A DNA stretch of 64,000 bases, taken from Quercus robur. Taxonomy: Eukaryota; Streptophyta; Magnoliopsida; Fagales; Fagaceae. The notes below the pieces were generated by a model. That model was not told the origin of the DNA. It saw only the letters and a program-made list of their open reading frames with translations, and searched no databases. The position numbers and the translations under genes are program-made. The stretch lies in assembly GCF_932294415.1 (NCBI RefSeq), contig NC_065536.1:13423974-13487973 (forward strand), written 5' to 3'. Positions 1 to 12,239 of the stretch are shown here, one piece after another (positions within the stretch are counted from its first letter, which is position 1; the number at the start of each line of letters is the position of its first letter).

Positions 1-429
1 GGCTGAATTAGTTTAAAAGGATCCATGAAGCTCACCCCTACTTAGTTGTGATTAAGGCTTAGGTCTGTTAGTTTAATGATATTGTTCGGGATACCTAGTC
101 TAGGGAATAGGGCTAGTTTATTGTCACCTAATATTGTCATATAAATGACTGTCAACAAGTGTCCAGCACTTTAATTGAAAATGTAGGTTTGCCGTTTTCT
201 CGGGGAACTTTTCCCATTTGATGTTGTGTCATGTGTGTGCTTCGATCTTTATGGTATTTCCTTAATTTTCAATTTCTTAGTACCTGTTATTTGCTACTGC
301 ATTCATCATTCTCTAGTTGCACACCCGAGCTGCATTATGTTTCTAATGACTTACACTTATAGTTTTTTTTGCTGTTAGCATATAGCATTTATTTTCGTTC
401 TGCTCAATCATTTTGTTTTCATGTATCAG
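1..429 (+). other. Intron sequence upstream of first visible mL45 exon
   Basis: No coding exon is recognised here. The stretch ends in a usable 3' splice site (TATCAG) directly before the first exon that reads in frame with the Tim44-like gene. It is most simply an intron of that gene, whose 5' exons lie outside the window. Confidence 0.5.
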
Positions 430-3400
430 ATGGTTCACAAGAAGTGGGTGGAAAAGAACAAAAGATGATATTATTCTAGAGGTGACATTCTTGCACCTTA
501 TTATCCTTTTTTCAGTACTTATCTTGCTTTTATGGTTTTAATTGAACCCAGACCAAATCCTCTCTTTTGGTGCCATGCATGGTCCACTATGCTACAATCG
601 TTTTGTCCCATGTACTGTTTACAAAAATTTTGTTGAAGATTAATGAAAGAGGAAATCATTTTAGAGTTGCTACTCTTGCATGCCCACTTATAACTAGTTC
701 TATCTACTTGTGTTTCTTATATTCATTCAGCTTATTGTTTGGATCTATTGGGGCTACTCTTTTCCATTCTAGCAGGCTCTAGTTGGTATGCATTCAAACA
801 ACACATATGTGCTGTGACTTTTTTTAAGTGCTCACTCTCTCTCTCTCCCTGGTCTATTTGGAATAATTGAACACCTGACTCCAGGCTTCTTTTTTATTCC
901 ATGCCTGCTCCATCATGTTGAGGTGCTATTTATACCATATGTTACTTACAAGTTTCATTGGTTTGTTTTGGATTTGTATTTATGATGGCATTATGGTATT
1001 ATGAATCAATAATAAATTTAGACCATAGATTGTGCAAGGCCCTGGCTTTATAAAGGCCAATTATGAATTGCATTTTCTTATTTGCAGCTCAAAAGTGCCT
1101 ATGCAATTAATAAATTAAGGAAATCTGGATATTCAAAGAAGAAGTTTTACAATGAGGCTGCAGAGTTGTACAAGGAGGTATGTTTTTGAGTTATGACAAG
1201 CAATTACATTTCTCCTCATTTTTTTCTCTTCAAGAAAACTCACAATCTCTGATATTTGAAACTAGGAATTTTTAGTATAGGATATAAGGAAAGGACTGGA
1301 AAGCAAAACAATGCAAAAAAGAAAGTTTCATTGGTTGCAAATCAATGAAGTTAGAAGTAAATATTTAACACAAATAATTCAAGTTCGGCTATATCATTGG
1401 TTCCTTTGGATTCTTTCTGCCCAAGCTGAAACTTTTCCCTTTTCTTTTCCAGATAAACACACTAATGGCAAACGGTGATAAATCATTATTAAGGAAAGCA
1501 GTCACGGAGAAAATGTACTCTGTATGCTCCTTTTCCTTTGACCATTGTCTGCTTCAGTCATGCTTCTCTCATTCTTTATAACTTTATCAATTTTTACAAG
1601 AATTATATTTTATTCCTGAGATATTTTTTCTGGTTTTCTTCATGACAGGCACTCAAAAATGAAATTAAACAAAGAGAATCAGTGTGGAGTAAGGTCTACT
1701 GGGAAATGATCATGCCAATTGTAAAGATGCGAACTTTGCGAGCTCGTCTGGCAAGTACTAAAATTTCTTTGTTTTACTAACACTAACAGTGTAGTTTAAT
1801 ATGAATTGAGAATGGATATCTAAGATCTAACATCAGGATGGCTGGACAAAAGCAGCCATCAACTGCCTTTTCCATACATATTTTCATTTAGTAGGCAGTG
1901 ATGCATGGGGTGGGACAGATGCTGGTGTCTTGGGAGTTGCAAGGCACCAATGACATCATTTTGGTTGAAGTTCAATCAAATTTGAATTTATACCCTCCAA
2001 TTTGTCTACAACTATTTTATGGAATATTCTGCAACCTGAATTAGTAAACTGATATGATCCTAATCAGTAGATGCTGATCTTAAATAAAAGCATTGGTTAA
2101 GTAGTCACTAGATATAGAAGATTTTCAATTTTTGCTCTTATTTATTTTGTAGGAATGTTAGTGTATATAATATAAAACAATTTTTATTTTTTTTTCTGGA
2201 TGACAGATCCCCAATGTGAGAACTTTGGAAAGCAGAGTCGCAATGTTATGCTTGTCCATTTCTTTCTTTTTCTCCTTCTTTTTTGTTTTTATTTTTTTGA
2301 TAATTCAATTGTTGGGGGAGGGGAGGATTTGAACTCTGTTTCTCCGTTGAAAACACTGGTGTCAGTTGAGCTATAAGACTCTTGACTACTTGTCCATTTC
2401 TAATTTGGCATGAGTTTGGTTTTCCTTCCTTGCTTTTACTTGGGATGGTTTACCTAGAATAGAATGGAAATATGTGGCCAAATGATCTGGAAAGGGTGTC
2501 TTCAAATTCAAGACTACAAAATTTTTTTTCTATTTTACCTATGAAAATAAAAAGTTCCCCTTTTTTTCTTTATAAATTATATTGAACTTATATCCCACGC
2601 GCCTGCCTTTTTTTTATTTTTTATTTTAAATTTGATTACAGATTGGAGTTGATCGAAATGACCTCAACAAAGTTTTCATTCAACTTACACTCGAGTTTCT
2701 AACTAAGCAGGTGAACTTTATGTAATTAAATATCCTCCTCTTCTTATTGTGGTTGTACCAATTCTGTTGTTTGTTGGAGTTTATATTTGTAATCAATGTG
2801 CACAACTTGGGTGCCTAACGCAGATCAGAAACATCTCAGTTCTGGAAAACTTCAAGCATGTTCAACCTTGCATGGTGTTTGTGACAGTTTTGTGCAAGTC
2901 TGCAACCATTTTTGGTTAGCAAAAGTGGTTTCACCTGTGGATATTGGGTGACTGGATAAGTGTAAAATATGATGCTTTACTAGTGGATTTGGTATTTGCT
3001 ACATTTAATTAGTTCTATTCCATAGAATTGATGTTCTTATCATAATGTATCTTGTAAAATAAGATACTTATAAAGAACAAACATAAATCTATAAAAGACA
3101 GAAGTTAGACATCTCATAAACATATAAAATCATTCATGATTCATCTGAGTTTATTTATCCTTGTTTATTCTAGATCTGTGGTTTGGTTTTCAGCATCCAT
3201 ATATCTTTTGCTTTGATTAATGAAATATAGTAATATATTGAGAATGTTAGCAAAAAAAAAAATAGTAATATATTGAGAAAACGGAAAACTACAAAAATTT
3301 TACGGATATATTTGTGTTATGACAGAAATTTGAAGCTTATGATTCAAACGGTGATGTTGTCGCAGGAGATAAATCTAAAGAGGTAATGTTAACAGATTTT

Positions 3401-3897
3401 ATTTTTATCAGTGATGCTGTTAAATTTTAGGTAACAGCCCTTTATTTAGCTATTTGTTGTTGTTTGAAGAGTAGATAAGCATTAAAATACAGCTGGGTTG
3501 TGACACTCTATGCCTTGCATGGATTAATTTGAACAAAGATGATAATAGGAACTACAATTTCTAAACCTCAGTACAAGTGTGCTTAATACAAAGCATTAAT
3601 AGCTGGGATGCAAAGGTAATTGTACGGGGTGAAGTCATCCCTCATGGTTGGTTTGACCCCACTACATGCATAATTGATAATACAGTGTGTGATTATTTTC
3701 TCAAATTGAATGCATTTCTTCAGTTTTCAATGTAAGTTTCCTGAAATTTCTAGTATGTTAGTATCTTGTCTGAATAATGTCTGATGCTTATTATTATTCA
3801 GGTCCTAGTCCGTGACATCTGGGTATTTGAGAAATCTCTCTTTCACCCTGGTGCTTACTGGCGTCTCTGTGGGAGGATTTCAACAAAATCTTCTTGA
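430..3897 (+). CDS. Tim44-like / mitoribosomal mL45 protein, 3' part
   Basis: Seven exons are visible: 430-481, 1088-1177, 1453-1521, 1649-1750, 2642-2710, 3326-3382 and 3802-3897 (stop TGA 3895-3897). They join in one frame to about 177 residues; the N-terminus is outside the window. Landmarks are KSGYSKKKFYNEAAELYKE in the second exon, QRESVWSKVYWEM in the fourth, DRNDLNKVFIQLTLEF in the fifth, and a C-terminal tract ending VRDIWVFEKSLFHPGAYWRL. This fits the Tim44-like domain shared by Tim44 and mL45. The closest match I recall is Arabidopsis At5g27395, a Tim44-related protein proposed as mL45 of the mitochondrial large ribosomal subunit. All introns are GT-AG except the one after 1750, whose donor must be GC (CTG|GCAAGT); using the nearby GT would put a stop in frame. 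Family assignment is firm; the mL45 role is from family knowledge. Confidence 0.85.
2251..2401 (-). mobile_element. SINE in intron of the mL45 gene
   Basis: The minus strand carries an RNA polymerase III A-box-like TAGCTCAACTGAC, then a B-box-like AGTTCAAATCC, then an A-rich tail (T-rich on the plus strand at 2264-2299). The element (2264-2388) is flanked by a perfect 13-bp direct repeat, CTTGTCCATTTCT, at 2251-2263 and 2389-2401. This is the signature of a tRNA-derived SINE inserted by LINE machinery. Confidence 0.8.
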
Positions 3898-4620
3898 TTG
3901 AGGACTGATATCTACTGTGCCATTGATGATGATGATTAACTGCTGTTACCCAATTTTGTCACCTGAATTGTTTGTAAATTTATCAGATTTATTAAACACA
4001 ATTTCTTGTTCGATGAATTAAATTTATGAGATTTCACTTTGCAAGGAATAAAATTAAATGCAGCTCAGTGATTACCATGTCTATCCTTAAGGACAGTCCA
4101 TGATTATTTTCATAGCTGTGCAGTTCTTAGTAATGCGCATGTCTTTTTGTGTCTCAGAAAATGTGTAGACAATCCTTGAGTAGATTATATGTTGAGATTA
4201 ATGAGTAAATAAGGAATGGTTCTATAATCAGAAATGGATCTGCCTGAGTCAAGAATTGCAGCTTACTATTCAGCTCCAAGTTTTACCTGAGATTAACTTT
4301 GGATGATCATGTTGCATTGAGGCATCGAGTTCCTTACGCAACAAACCAGAGTGGGGAACTGGTTATATCTGTTCTTTAAACATAATGCTTTGTCATATAT
4401 TATTTCATATTTTCTCCCATGGCGCCATGCCTCTATTGATCTAGGGGCTTCTTGAGTGACCTAAATGTGCCATGTGGGGAGTTTTAAGCCTCTGAATTTT
4501 ATAAACCACTACGCATTGAGCAACATATAATATCCTTGTGTGTCAAATAAAAGTTTCCAACTTAAACTTTCTCCAACCAAATTAAATTTTGTTGCTAAAT
4601 GATCAAATATCATACAGGGG

Positions 4621-4816
4621 AGAATTCCATCTTTTTATTTTATTTTTTAGAAATAGTTTTAACCTGTGACTTCTACTTCTGATAATTGCTCTTTATCATC
4701 AGACCAAAATATTAATTCGTTTTTTGGTATAGGCGGGGATCAACTTTAGATTTCTTATTTAATGACAAAAGACTTTATCAATTGAACTAATTAAAACCCA
4801 TAAGAATTCCACCTTT
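4621..4816 (-). mobile_element. SINE, same family as the one at 10.4 kb
   Basis: On the minus strand the element (4635-4802) has A-box-like TAGTTCAATTGAT, B-box-like AAGTTGATCCCC, the phrase CGCCTATACCAAAAA, and an A-rich tail. It is flanked by AGAATTCCATCTTT (4621-4634) and AGAATTCCACCTTT (4803-4816), a 14-bp target duplication with one mismatch. The body matches the SINE at 10380-10545 (TAGTTCAATTGGTAAAGTCT), so both belong to one family. Confidence 0.8.
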
Positions 4817-5428
4817 AGAGTAATAATTTTTTATATTCTTACAAGTTTCTTTTACTCTTACCAGAAAATAAACGAGCCTTTGAGTTGAGTTGTTCTCTTT
4901 AAGAAAAGAAAGCAATCTCCCCCAAGTTTAGTATATACTGGGGTACGCAATTAGTAAACCAAAAGTTTTGAATAAGATTGGTTGCCTGGTCAATTGAAAC
5001 GCTAAGGGCACTTCAGGAAATATTTTTAGACTTAGAGCTTATTGAAAGTTAATGGGATGGGTTAGGTTGATTTTGAAGCTGATGGGATCATTGCCAAGTG
5101 TGTCAACCAGCGTGTATACGGAGAAAACCCAATAAAGCTGCAGTAATGTTGACTCTGAATGTATAAAAATTATAAGGCAAGTTGAATATGAAGGGTAAGG
5201 AAATCACTTGAGATTTATGGGCAGAATGGATTAAAGATATTAAAGATTCCTCTGCATGTATCTGTTAGACTGTTACAGATGAGTACATTAATATGAGCTC
5301 ACCAGACAAAACAATTAAATTAAATTACCATCTACCACCATTCCACCCAAGCAGTTTTAAGTAATTGCTTTCTGCCAGAAATTGATGGCATAACTGCTAT
5401 GATAACAAAAATTTACTAGGAAAGAAAC

Positions 5429-5535
5429 ATTTTTTTTTTAATAGGTAGACAATGGGGTGGGAAGGTGGGGTTCGAACCATAAAATAGGGTATTACAAAAA
5501 GTGTCATTATCACTAAAACCACGTATTGGCAATAA
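5429..5535 (-). mobile_element. Probable SINE remnant
   Basis: The minus strand reads TGGTTTTAGTGATAATGACA, then ATGGTTCGAACCCCACC, an A box/B box arrangement of a tRNA-derived SINE, followed by an A-rich end (the T run at 5429-5440 on the plus strand). No clear target duplication was found, so the boundaries are approximate. Confidence 0.5.
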
Positions 5536-6161
5536 AAGATTGATATAGTAGAATTAGTATAAAAAAAGAATAGAATTAACTTATGATCCAAAATTATGAA
5601 CATTAGGTACAATTAGATTTTCTTCTATAAAAAAAAAAAGGTACAATTAGACTAATCCTTCAAATATATATTTTAAGAAGGATATAACCCGTGAACGTGA
5701 AGGAAAAATATCATTCATAGGCTTACATGACTTTTTGGGTATTGGTTTTTGAGGTTTGATCTCTAATGCCAATAGCAAGACTGATGTCCTTCACTAAATT
5801 GGTCACCACAAATTTATTGATATAATAAACCTAAAGCCTATCCAATCCCACCAAATCCCTTGCCACTTGAGCCAAGAGCCCAGTGATTTAATCTTGCCAC
5901 ACATTGAACACCATAAACTTGTAGGGAAGTATGCCATTTGTCCAAGCAATGCCTTCTTGTATTCTTTTGAAGTTATAAAATGCAGAGGCCAAATATGGTA
6001 AAGGCATTTTATTTCTTTAACTTTAAAGAAAAGCAAAGAAGCTCTCTTAAACAATCTCCTTACTAGTTACTTCCAAGTATCCCCAATTCAATTCAACTTC
6101 AGTTGCACACAACACACCGTTTTCATCAAAACTACCTCTCTTCGAATACCATTTTTCATAG

Positions 6162-6782
6162 ATGGATCAAAGAGAAAGCCAACTCCAATCTATGAGCATT
6201 TGCCATAGGCTCTTCCTCTTCATCATGAAGAGCCTAGCATCACATGCTCACAAGACCGTGTATTTAGGCTGTACTACAGATCAAGGTTCAACCCAAGTGC
6301 CTACAATAACCAGTGATGCGGACAATGGAGCTGGCCCCAACAGTGACCACCCGATGGCTCAAGAAACACCATGTGAAGCTGCTATTCCAGGAGCCAAGGT
6401 TGAGCTAGATGAAGGCAATGGTTCAAAAAATTTAGACCCTTTTGGCCCCCATGACAAGGAGCTCCCACCAGTTCAAGGCAATGTTGATGACATTATTTCT
6501 TCTTCACATGAAGTCCAAGATAACAAAGATTCTTACATGAATTCTGGCAAAATGACAGTAGAGGAAGCACCATTATCCACAGCTGCACCTGGACCAAAAC
6601 CTCTAAAGAAAATGGTCAGCATAAAAGATGAAGTGGAGGAGATAACCACGCCTAAGAAGAAAAAGAAACTAAAGAAAACTATAAGCAAGTCTACTTCTTT
6701 TGAGAGTGAAGAAGATGGTCCAAAACCTTTGAAATCGATTTTGAAGGTGGGGTCTAAAAATGAAAAATCATTTGAATCATAG
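6162..6782 (+). CDS. Small intronless plant protein of unknown function
   Basis: A single open frame of 206 residues starts at MDQRESQLQSMS. The N-terminal 35 residues include a hydrophobic stretch (HRLFLFIMKSLA). The middle (about 40-125) is acidic and Pro/Ser-rich. The C-terminal third is basic, with a Lys cluster (TPKKKKKLKK, a likely nuclear localisation signal) and a twofold motif, GPKPLKKMVSIKDEVEE near residue 144 and GPKPLKSILKVGS near the end. I do not recognise the family. The internal repeat, the frame length in AT-rich DNA and biased codon use favour a real gene, but no homology supports it, and an unmarked intron or non-coding status remains possible. Confidence 0.55.
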   Translation: MDQRESQLQSMSICHRLFLFIMKSLASHAHKTVYLGCTTDQGSTQVPTITSDADNGAGPNSDHPMAQETPCEAAIPGAKVELDEGNGSKNLDPFGPHDKELPPVQGNVDDIISSSHEVQDNKDSYMNSGKMTVEEAPLSTAAPGPKPLKKMVSIKDEVEEITTPKKKKKLKKTISKSTSFESEEDGPKPLKSILKVGSKNEKSFES

Positions 6783-9700
6783 TAAAAATGGATGAGTCTA
6801 CTGCTCTTCATGCATGTTATTAGAAAATGCACAGGGCTGACATGACTAAACTAAATGTATTTGACTGTACATATATCTTTATTTAACAAGTACTTGTAAT
6901 GACAAATTTCATTGAGAAGGATTTGGATTTTAGCATTTAATTTAATTTACTTAAATCAAGAATAAAATTACGAACTTTTTCTATTGATGTATTTAAACTT
7001 TATAATTATATGGATTATTATTATAATTATTATATTAAAATGGATTAGAATTGATTAAGGAAAGCAATTAGTTCACATTATGTCTATAACAGGTTCTTTA
7101 AGATCTCATTCTTCTCTCATGTTAGGTAGCAGGGCGATTCTGTGGCCCATGTTTTTCTCATAATTAAAGCATCTCAATTCCCAAGGATATTTCTAATTCC
7201 CTACTTTTATATATGATCCCCTTCTTTTAGGTAGGAATTAGGAAATGTCAATTCTTATGTATCTTGCTTTCATGAGAATCACTAGTACTGCGATGGTTGG
7301 AAAAAGTCAATTTTAAAATGAAAGATTCGGTATCTTAGAATCACTATTGCGATGGTTGAAAAAGTTCAATTATAAAACAAAATAAATTGGATGGTTGAAA
7401 AATGTCAATTATAAAACTAAATAAATTGGCATGATGGGGGTACCTAATACCTTCCTCTCATGTGTTATCAAACTTTCAAACTCATATTTTGTCCAAGTCC
7501 AAAGACATTATTTATTTGATCCTTACGTGTTATCAAACTTTCAGACTCATATTTTGTCCAAAGACATTATTTATTTGATCCTTACATAGCTTGGGCTCTG
7601 TTGTGACTTCCCTTTGAAGTAGGTTTGATAATTCAAATCAATTATACACAAGTGATCAATCTCACCTTAGAATCTCAATTAATGACGACTCCATAAATTA
7701 TGTATTTCTTCCATTTTAGTAATTTAATAGCCCCATATGCATGGGAGCATCTATAAAGTGATGTAGAACAAGCTGCAAAGGCCTTCATAGACTATCAAGG
7801 GCACTTGAAATCGCGCAAGGTAAAAAGACACTATTAGAAATCATTTGAGTGATAGAGTTAGAATTGTGTGAAATTTGGCAAGCTGAATGGAAACGGTCTT
7901 TTGAACAATAGTCGTGGCTTTGCTATGAGATGCACCCTAATTTTGGTGAATTCCTTTGATCAAGCCCCGAAAACAGTGACTTTGTTGTTTTTAGTCATTT
8001 TTGTTTTTTTATTAACTTTTTGCTTAAAAATCATAATAAGGTCCGGCTTATTTTGGGACGACCCTTAAGGTCAATAGTTTATAATTTTGCATTTAACTCA
8101 ATTTTACCATTTTTGGTAAAACTCAGTATTTTGCCACCAAATCTCGTAATTGATGTGAATTAAGGTTTCAGATGTTTCCTATCGTCTTAGGGTTTTACTT
8201 TATCATATTTATATATTTTGTAGCCTTCAAAGGTAGATTAGCTTATTATTAATAAATTTTAGAATTTTTCTATTTTTTTCTCTGTGGTAGATTTCAGAAA
8301 ATTATCACCCTGTGGATTTGAGGTTTACTGCCAGAAATTAATAGTTTAATTTATGTTTCATTCAAGAGAGCATCATGTGTGCTTTTTTCAAACTTCCGCG
8401 GCATCATAAAGGAAGCACGCAAGTGTCACCATCACAGTGGTTGATCTCTCTCCTCCAACTAGTGGTAATAATCGGGTATCAGCAACAGCAAGTATCCCCA
8501 TTTTTCTACCAAACTTTCTTGAGGCAACATTTCAACTTCTCACATTCATGACTTAGAAGATCAAAAGTTACCTTACCTGAATGGCATCAACTACTAATCT
8601 TATAAAGGTATCTTACCTGCCCAGACTTAGTCTTCCATTGAATAAACTTAACGCATCTAATTTTTTGGTGATAAATTTTAAATCTTTGATCCAACCCCAT
8701 AGTCAAACTCTATTCAAATCTTACAATTTAACAATAAAAAAATACAGGAGATTTTAGATTTAAAAAAAAAAAAAGAAAAAAGAAGAAGAAGAAGTGCCAT
8801 GGGATATATCTAAGAGATTATAGATTTTGTATTTCACTTTTTTTTGGGGGGGGGGGGGGGTGTGAAGGGGGATCTTTTTACATATGTTCCAAGAGAAATA
8901 GCTAATGATTCTTCTTGCATTAGTTGTAACAGGTTTTCACAAAGCCTCCTTCTTTGATGGCATCTTTTCACATAAAAATGTTCAATATAATTTGCTAGGA
9001 GAAATATATATATTAAGTAGTTCATTTAAAAAAACAGCATAAAACTTCGTCCAATATTATATACAACTTTTTAATACATCATTTTTTCCCAAATTTTTTC
9101 ACTTTTTTCAGGGTATATTTTAGTACACTTTCAGTAAAAAGTTCTCAGCAAAAGTTAAATAAGTTGTTTCCAAACGAACTCAAAGTATGAACATAAGAAG
9201 TGACACAGTTACGAGTGTCTTGGCTTGAGCTCCCAATTACATCCAATAAGGGCCTCCAATGATAGACCACCATGAAGCAAGTTCGGGTTGCATGGTGTGG
9301 GTCCATCTTAAACATAACACTAAGAATATGTCATAAATCTCATGGACTAAGGCGGATAGAAGAAATGGACACTGGATTTTAGGTGAGACGAGAACCACTT
9401 AGAAGGTGTTAGGCATCTAGAACCTCATATCCACATGACTAGCATTCACTTGTATTATTTGGCTATTACTAGGCGAACTTTACCTAAGAAGCCAATCCTA
9501 GACACACAGTTTTATCACTAATACCCTATTTATTACATATTGATAGGAAATCACATTTTTTATCCATAATAGAATTAAGGAATGCTCTCATGTGCACCTA
9601 GATCTAATTAATAGCCATAGTTATTCTCATCAAAATATGGTGGGATAAGATAGAAGCTATCAAATTAATTGATATTTTTTTTAATCAAATTCATCAACTC

Positions 9701-10367
9701 TTTTCAAATTAATTCAAATGTTATAAATACAGCCTTACAGTATGACAGCAACAAGGCTAGAAGTTCATTTTTATTCTATTTGTAAATTCTTAATCATGGA
9801 CCAACAAAAATAGTGATGTAGAGCTTGCTCCAAAGTTGGCCTTAGAGAAGCGGACATCATAAATTGAAAGTCTTTTAAAAAATAAAATAAAAAGTTGGCC
9901 CCGGAGGTGGCAAAAGATAAGCATCCGTTCAGTGCAATTTTAGCAAGCAATTCAGAAGTTTAAAGACCTGCATGCTGTTAACAGAGTTGTACCTCGACTA
10001 CCATATTTGAGATGAACCTTAATATTTAATCATAACCATGTGAGCCATTTAGACCTTATCTACTTGGAATTATGGTTCATGGTGGCAAAAATGCCTCTGA
10101 GGTACATTTTTCAGTCATCAGCTCTTGGTATGTATTTAGTAAATTATTGAGAAAACACACATTAATAATATATATTGGAAGCTTCAAGGAGGTTGAAAAA
10201 TCACTCTGAAAATGAACTATTATGATTCTGTTGATGAACATATAGGAATTTACTCTTATGAGAATACTGGCGGCTGTATTTATTTAAACAATCAATCTCA
10301 TGATAATTAGTCACATTGTTGTACATAGCATATGATAAGATTCAAAATTATGTAGAGGAATTTACTC
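6783..10367. other. Long AT-rich non-genic stretch
   Basis: No gene is recognised. It contains a 60-bp tandem duplication (7462-7585), a G homopolymer near 8846-8862, and a decayed MITE end near 9110-9180 (TTGTTTCCAAACGAACTC) resembling the terminus of the hAT MITE at 15.1-15.4 kb. The short open frames at 7868-8068 and 8834-9025 look like chance. Confidence 0.5.
7462..7585 (+). repeat. Two-copy direct tandem duplication
   Basis: Units at 7462-7526 and 7527-7585 both begin GTGTTATCAAACTTTCA and end TTATTTATTTGATCCTTAC. They differ by a 6-bp indel and at least one substitution, so this is a local duplication that has begun to diverge. Confidence 0.85.
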
Positions 10368-10557
10368 CATATTGATTTGTGGGTTCCAATTAGTTCAATT
10401 GGTAAAGTCTCTGATAGTTGAATAAGAGATCTGAGATTCAATCCCGCCTACACCAAAAATTGATTGGTGTTTTGATTTGATAATAAAGAGTTATTATTAG
10501 CAACGGACACCATAAGTTGAAACTCCAAAAAAAAAAAATATATTTCATATTGATTTG
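10368..10557 (+). mobile_element. Full-length SINE with target duplication
   Basis: A tRNA-derived SINE carries A-box-like TAGTTCAATTGGT, B-box-like AGATTCAATCCC, the family phrase CGCCTACACCAAAAATTG and a pure A tail at about 10528-10538. It is flanked by the identical 12-bp repeat CATATTGATTTG at 10368-10379 and 10546-10557. It belongs to the same family as the SINE at 4621-4816. Confidence 0.85.
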
Positions 10558-10701
10558 GTATTTTGAAATGCATAAATGTTTTTTTCTTCCGTATGTTGAT
10601 GAACTGTTAGTTTTGGTATCTATTTCTTAACCCATTTATTGTTAGATAGGAGTTAAGTCTGTACTCATGAACCCAATATATCCCAGCTCTTTCAAGAAAT
10701 G

Positions 10702-12023
10702 TAACGCTCTGTTTGTTTCGCTGGAAAACCTTCTGTAAAGATAGTTTTCCACATTTTCCAGTGTTTGGTAGCACAAAAAAAATCTGGTCAATGGAAAACT
10801 ATCTTTGGTCAATGGAAAACACTAATAAAAATAAGGCTTATTTTCTATAAGCTGTTTTCCAAAATTTTTTTTTGGAAAACAATCTCTCTCTCATGTGTTG
10901 CATCTCCTATAGATATTATCTTCGTCTATAGTCGTGAGAAACATAATTTTTTGGTGCCTTCTCTCTCTCATGGTAAGTTTTCTCACTTTTTCTCTTTTCC
11001 CTTTACTTTCTCTCTCCTCACACCCTCACTGTCACTAACTCTGGTCTCTCCTCTTCCCATAAATCTCTCTCTTTAACTGTCTCTATTCTCTCTTTTCTCC
11101 ATGTTTCTCTTCCCTTCTGTAACACAATTCTCTGATTAGATTTTTCTTTACTTCACTGATCGATTAATAGCTCCAACTTGCAAAGGAGAACAAATTTGCA
11201 GCGGTAATTATTTCATTCTTCTCTACCAAAATCCCAATTCTTTGCTTTGAATTTCAAGCTCGATTTTCTTTTTTCTCTAAGAAATTTTCGGTTTGATGGA
11301 TTCCAGGCAGAAGTTACCTCTTTTTCGTACATAAAGTGCAAAAAAATAAAATTAAAAAAAAAATAATAGAAGAAGAAGAAGAAAGAATGAAAGAAGTAAA
11401 AGATGAGAATTTTAAACATAGTAACTATATTGCTCTAAATTGCTTTTACATGGGACAATCTTTACTGTGGACTAATAATATTATTATATAATGAATGATA
11501 ATTGTTTAGGAGAATTGCATTCGTTGGTAAATACATTTTTTGTTAGCAGATACTATGTAGTGATGATATATTATGCAGTACATTATGTAAATACATAATT
11601 TAGAGTAATATTGAAGACTTGTAGTTGACCATAGTAGACAAATGGTTGATGTGTGTGTGTGTACGTACGTTATTATCTATATATATGAGCAAGATGAGTG
11701 GTAGAGATCATGAAAATTTGACAACTAATTAATTTTGATTGTATCTATTGTCAAAATTTTAGATTAATTAGTATGAAAACCAAATTCATTCTTGGTTTTT
11801 TTATTTATAATGATTACATTAGTTAGTTTACATAATATACATGTTTTAAATTATACAAGAAATATTTTAAAAAAATTGCATACCAAACATCAGAAAACAT
11901 TTTCAAGCACATTTTCAAAGGTTATTACCAAACACTGAAAAATAAGACAGTTTTCTAGAAAATGCTCTTTGGAAAATAAACCATTTTCCATAAAACGTTA
12001 ATGCTGAAACAAACAGAGCGTAA
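10702..12023. mobile_element. Non-autonomous PIF/Harbinger-like element, 1.3 kb
   Basis: The ends are inverted: CGCTCTGTTTGTTTC at 10705-10719 and its reverse complement ending at 12020. Similarity continues inward (GGAAAAC-rich subterminal blocks and the phrase CAGTGTTTGGTA on both sides). TAA flanks both ends (10702-10704 and 12021-12023), matching the 3-bp TWA duplication of PIF/Harbinger elements. The interior has CT-rich runs and no transposase. The superfamily call rests on the short duplication only; hAT is the alternative, but no 8-bp repeat is seen. Confidence 0.7.
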
Positions 12024-12239
12024 AAGAGATAATTGTGTACTTTAGTCTTAATGCCAAAATCATTAAATAAATGTGAATTAACTTGCACGATATACTTTCC
12101 TCCTCTGAACGGCATAACATAACTGAAGATAATTCTATAACTATTATATCATAATTAAATATTATATATGGGTCATTAACAAGAGTAGAAACTATTTTAA
12201 AAAGAAATTACAAAGTATCCACACGTTGCACGGGACATA

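Larger units (their letters stand above)
3898..6161. other. Intergenic stretch after the mL45 gene
   Basis: The first 200-300 bases are probably the 3' UTR of the mL45 gene. The rest is AT-rich with two minus-strand SINEs listed separately. No convincing coding region is seen; the short open frames near 5.4 and 5.8-6.05 kb have no family resemblance. Confidence 0.6.

Noticed and set aside
567-782. 71-codon open frame
   Set aside because: It lies in an intron of the mL45-like gene and has no family resemblance.
10765-11419. Open frames inside the PIF/Harbinger-like element
   Set aside because: CT-rich low-complexity translation, no transposase motif.
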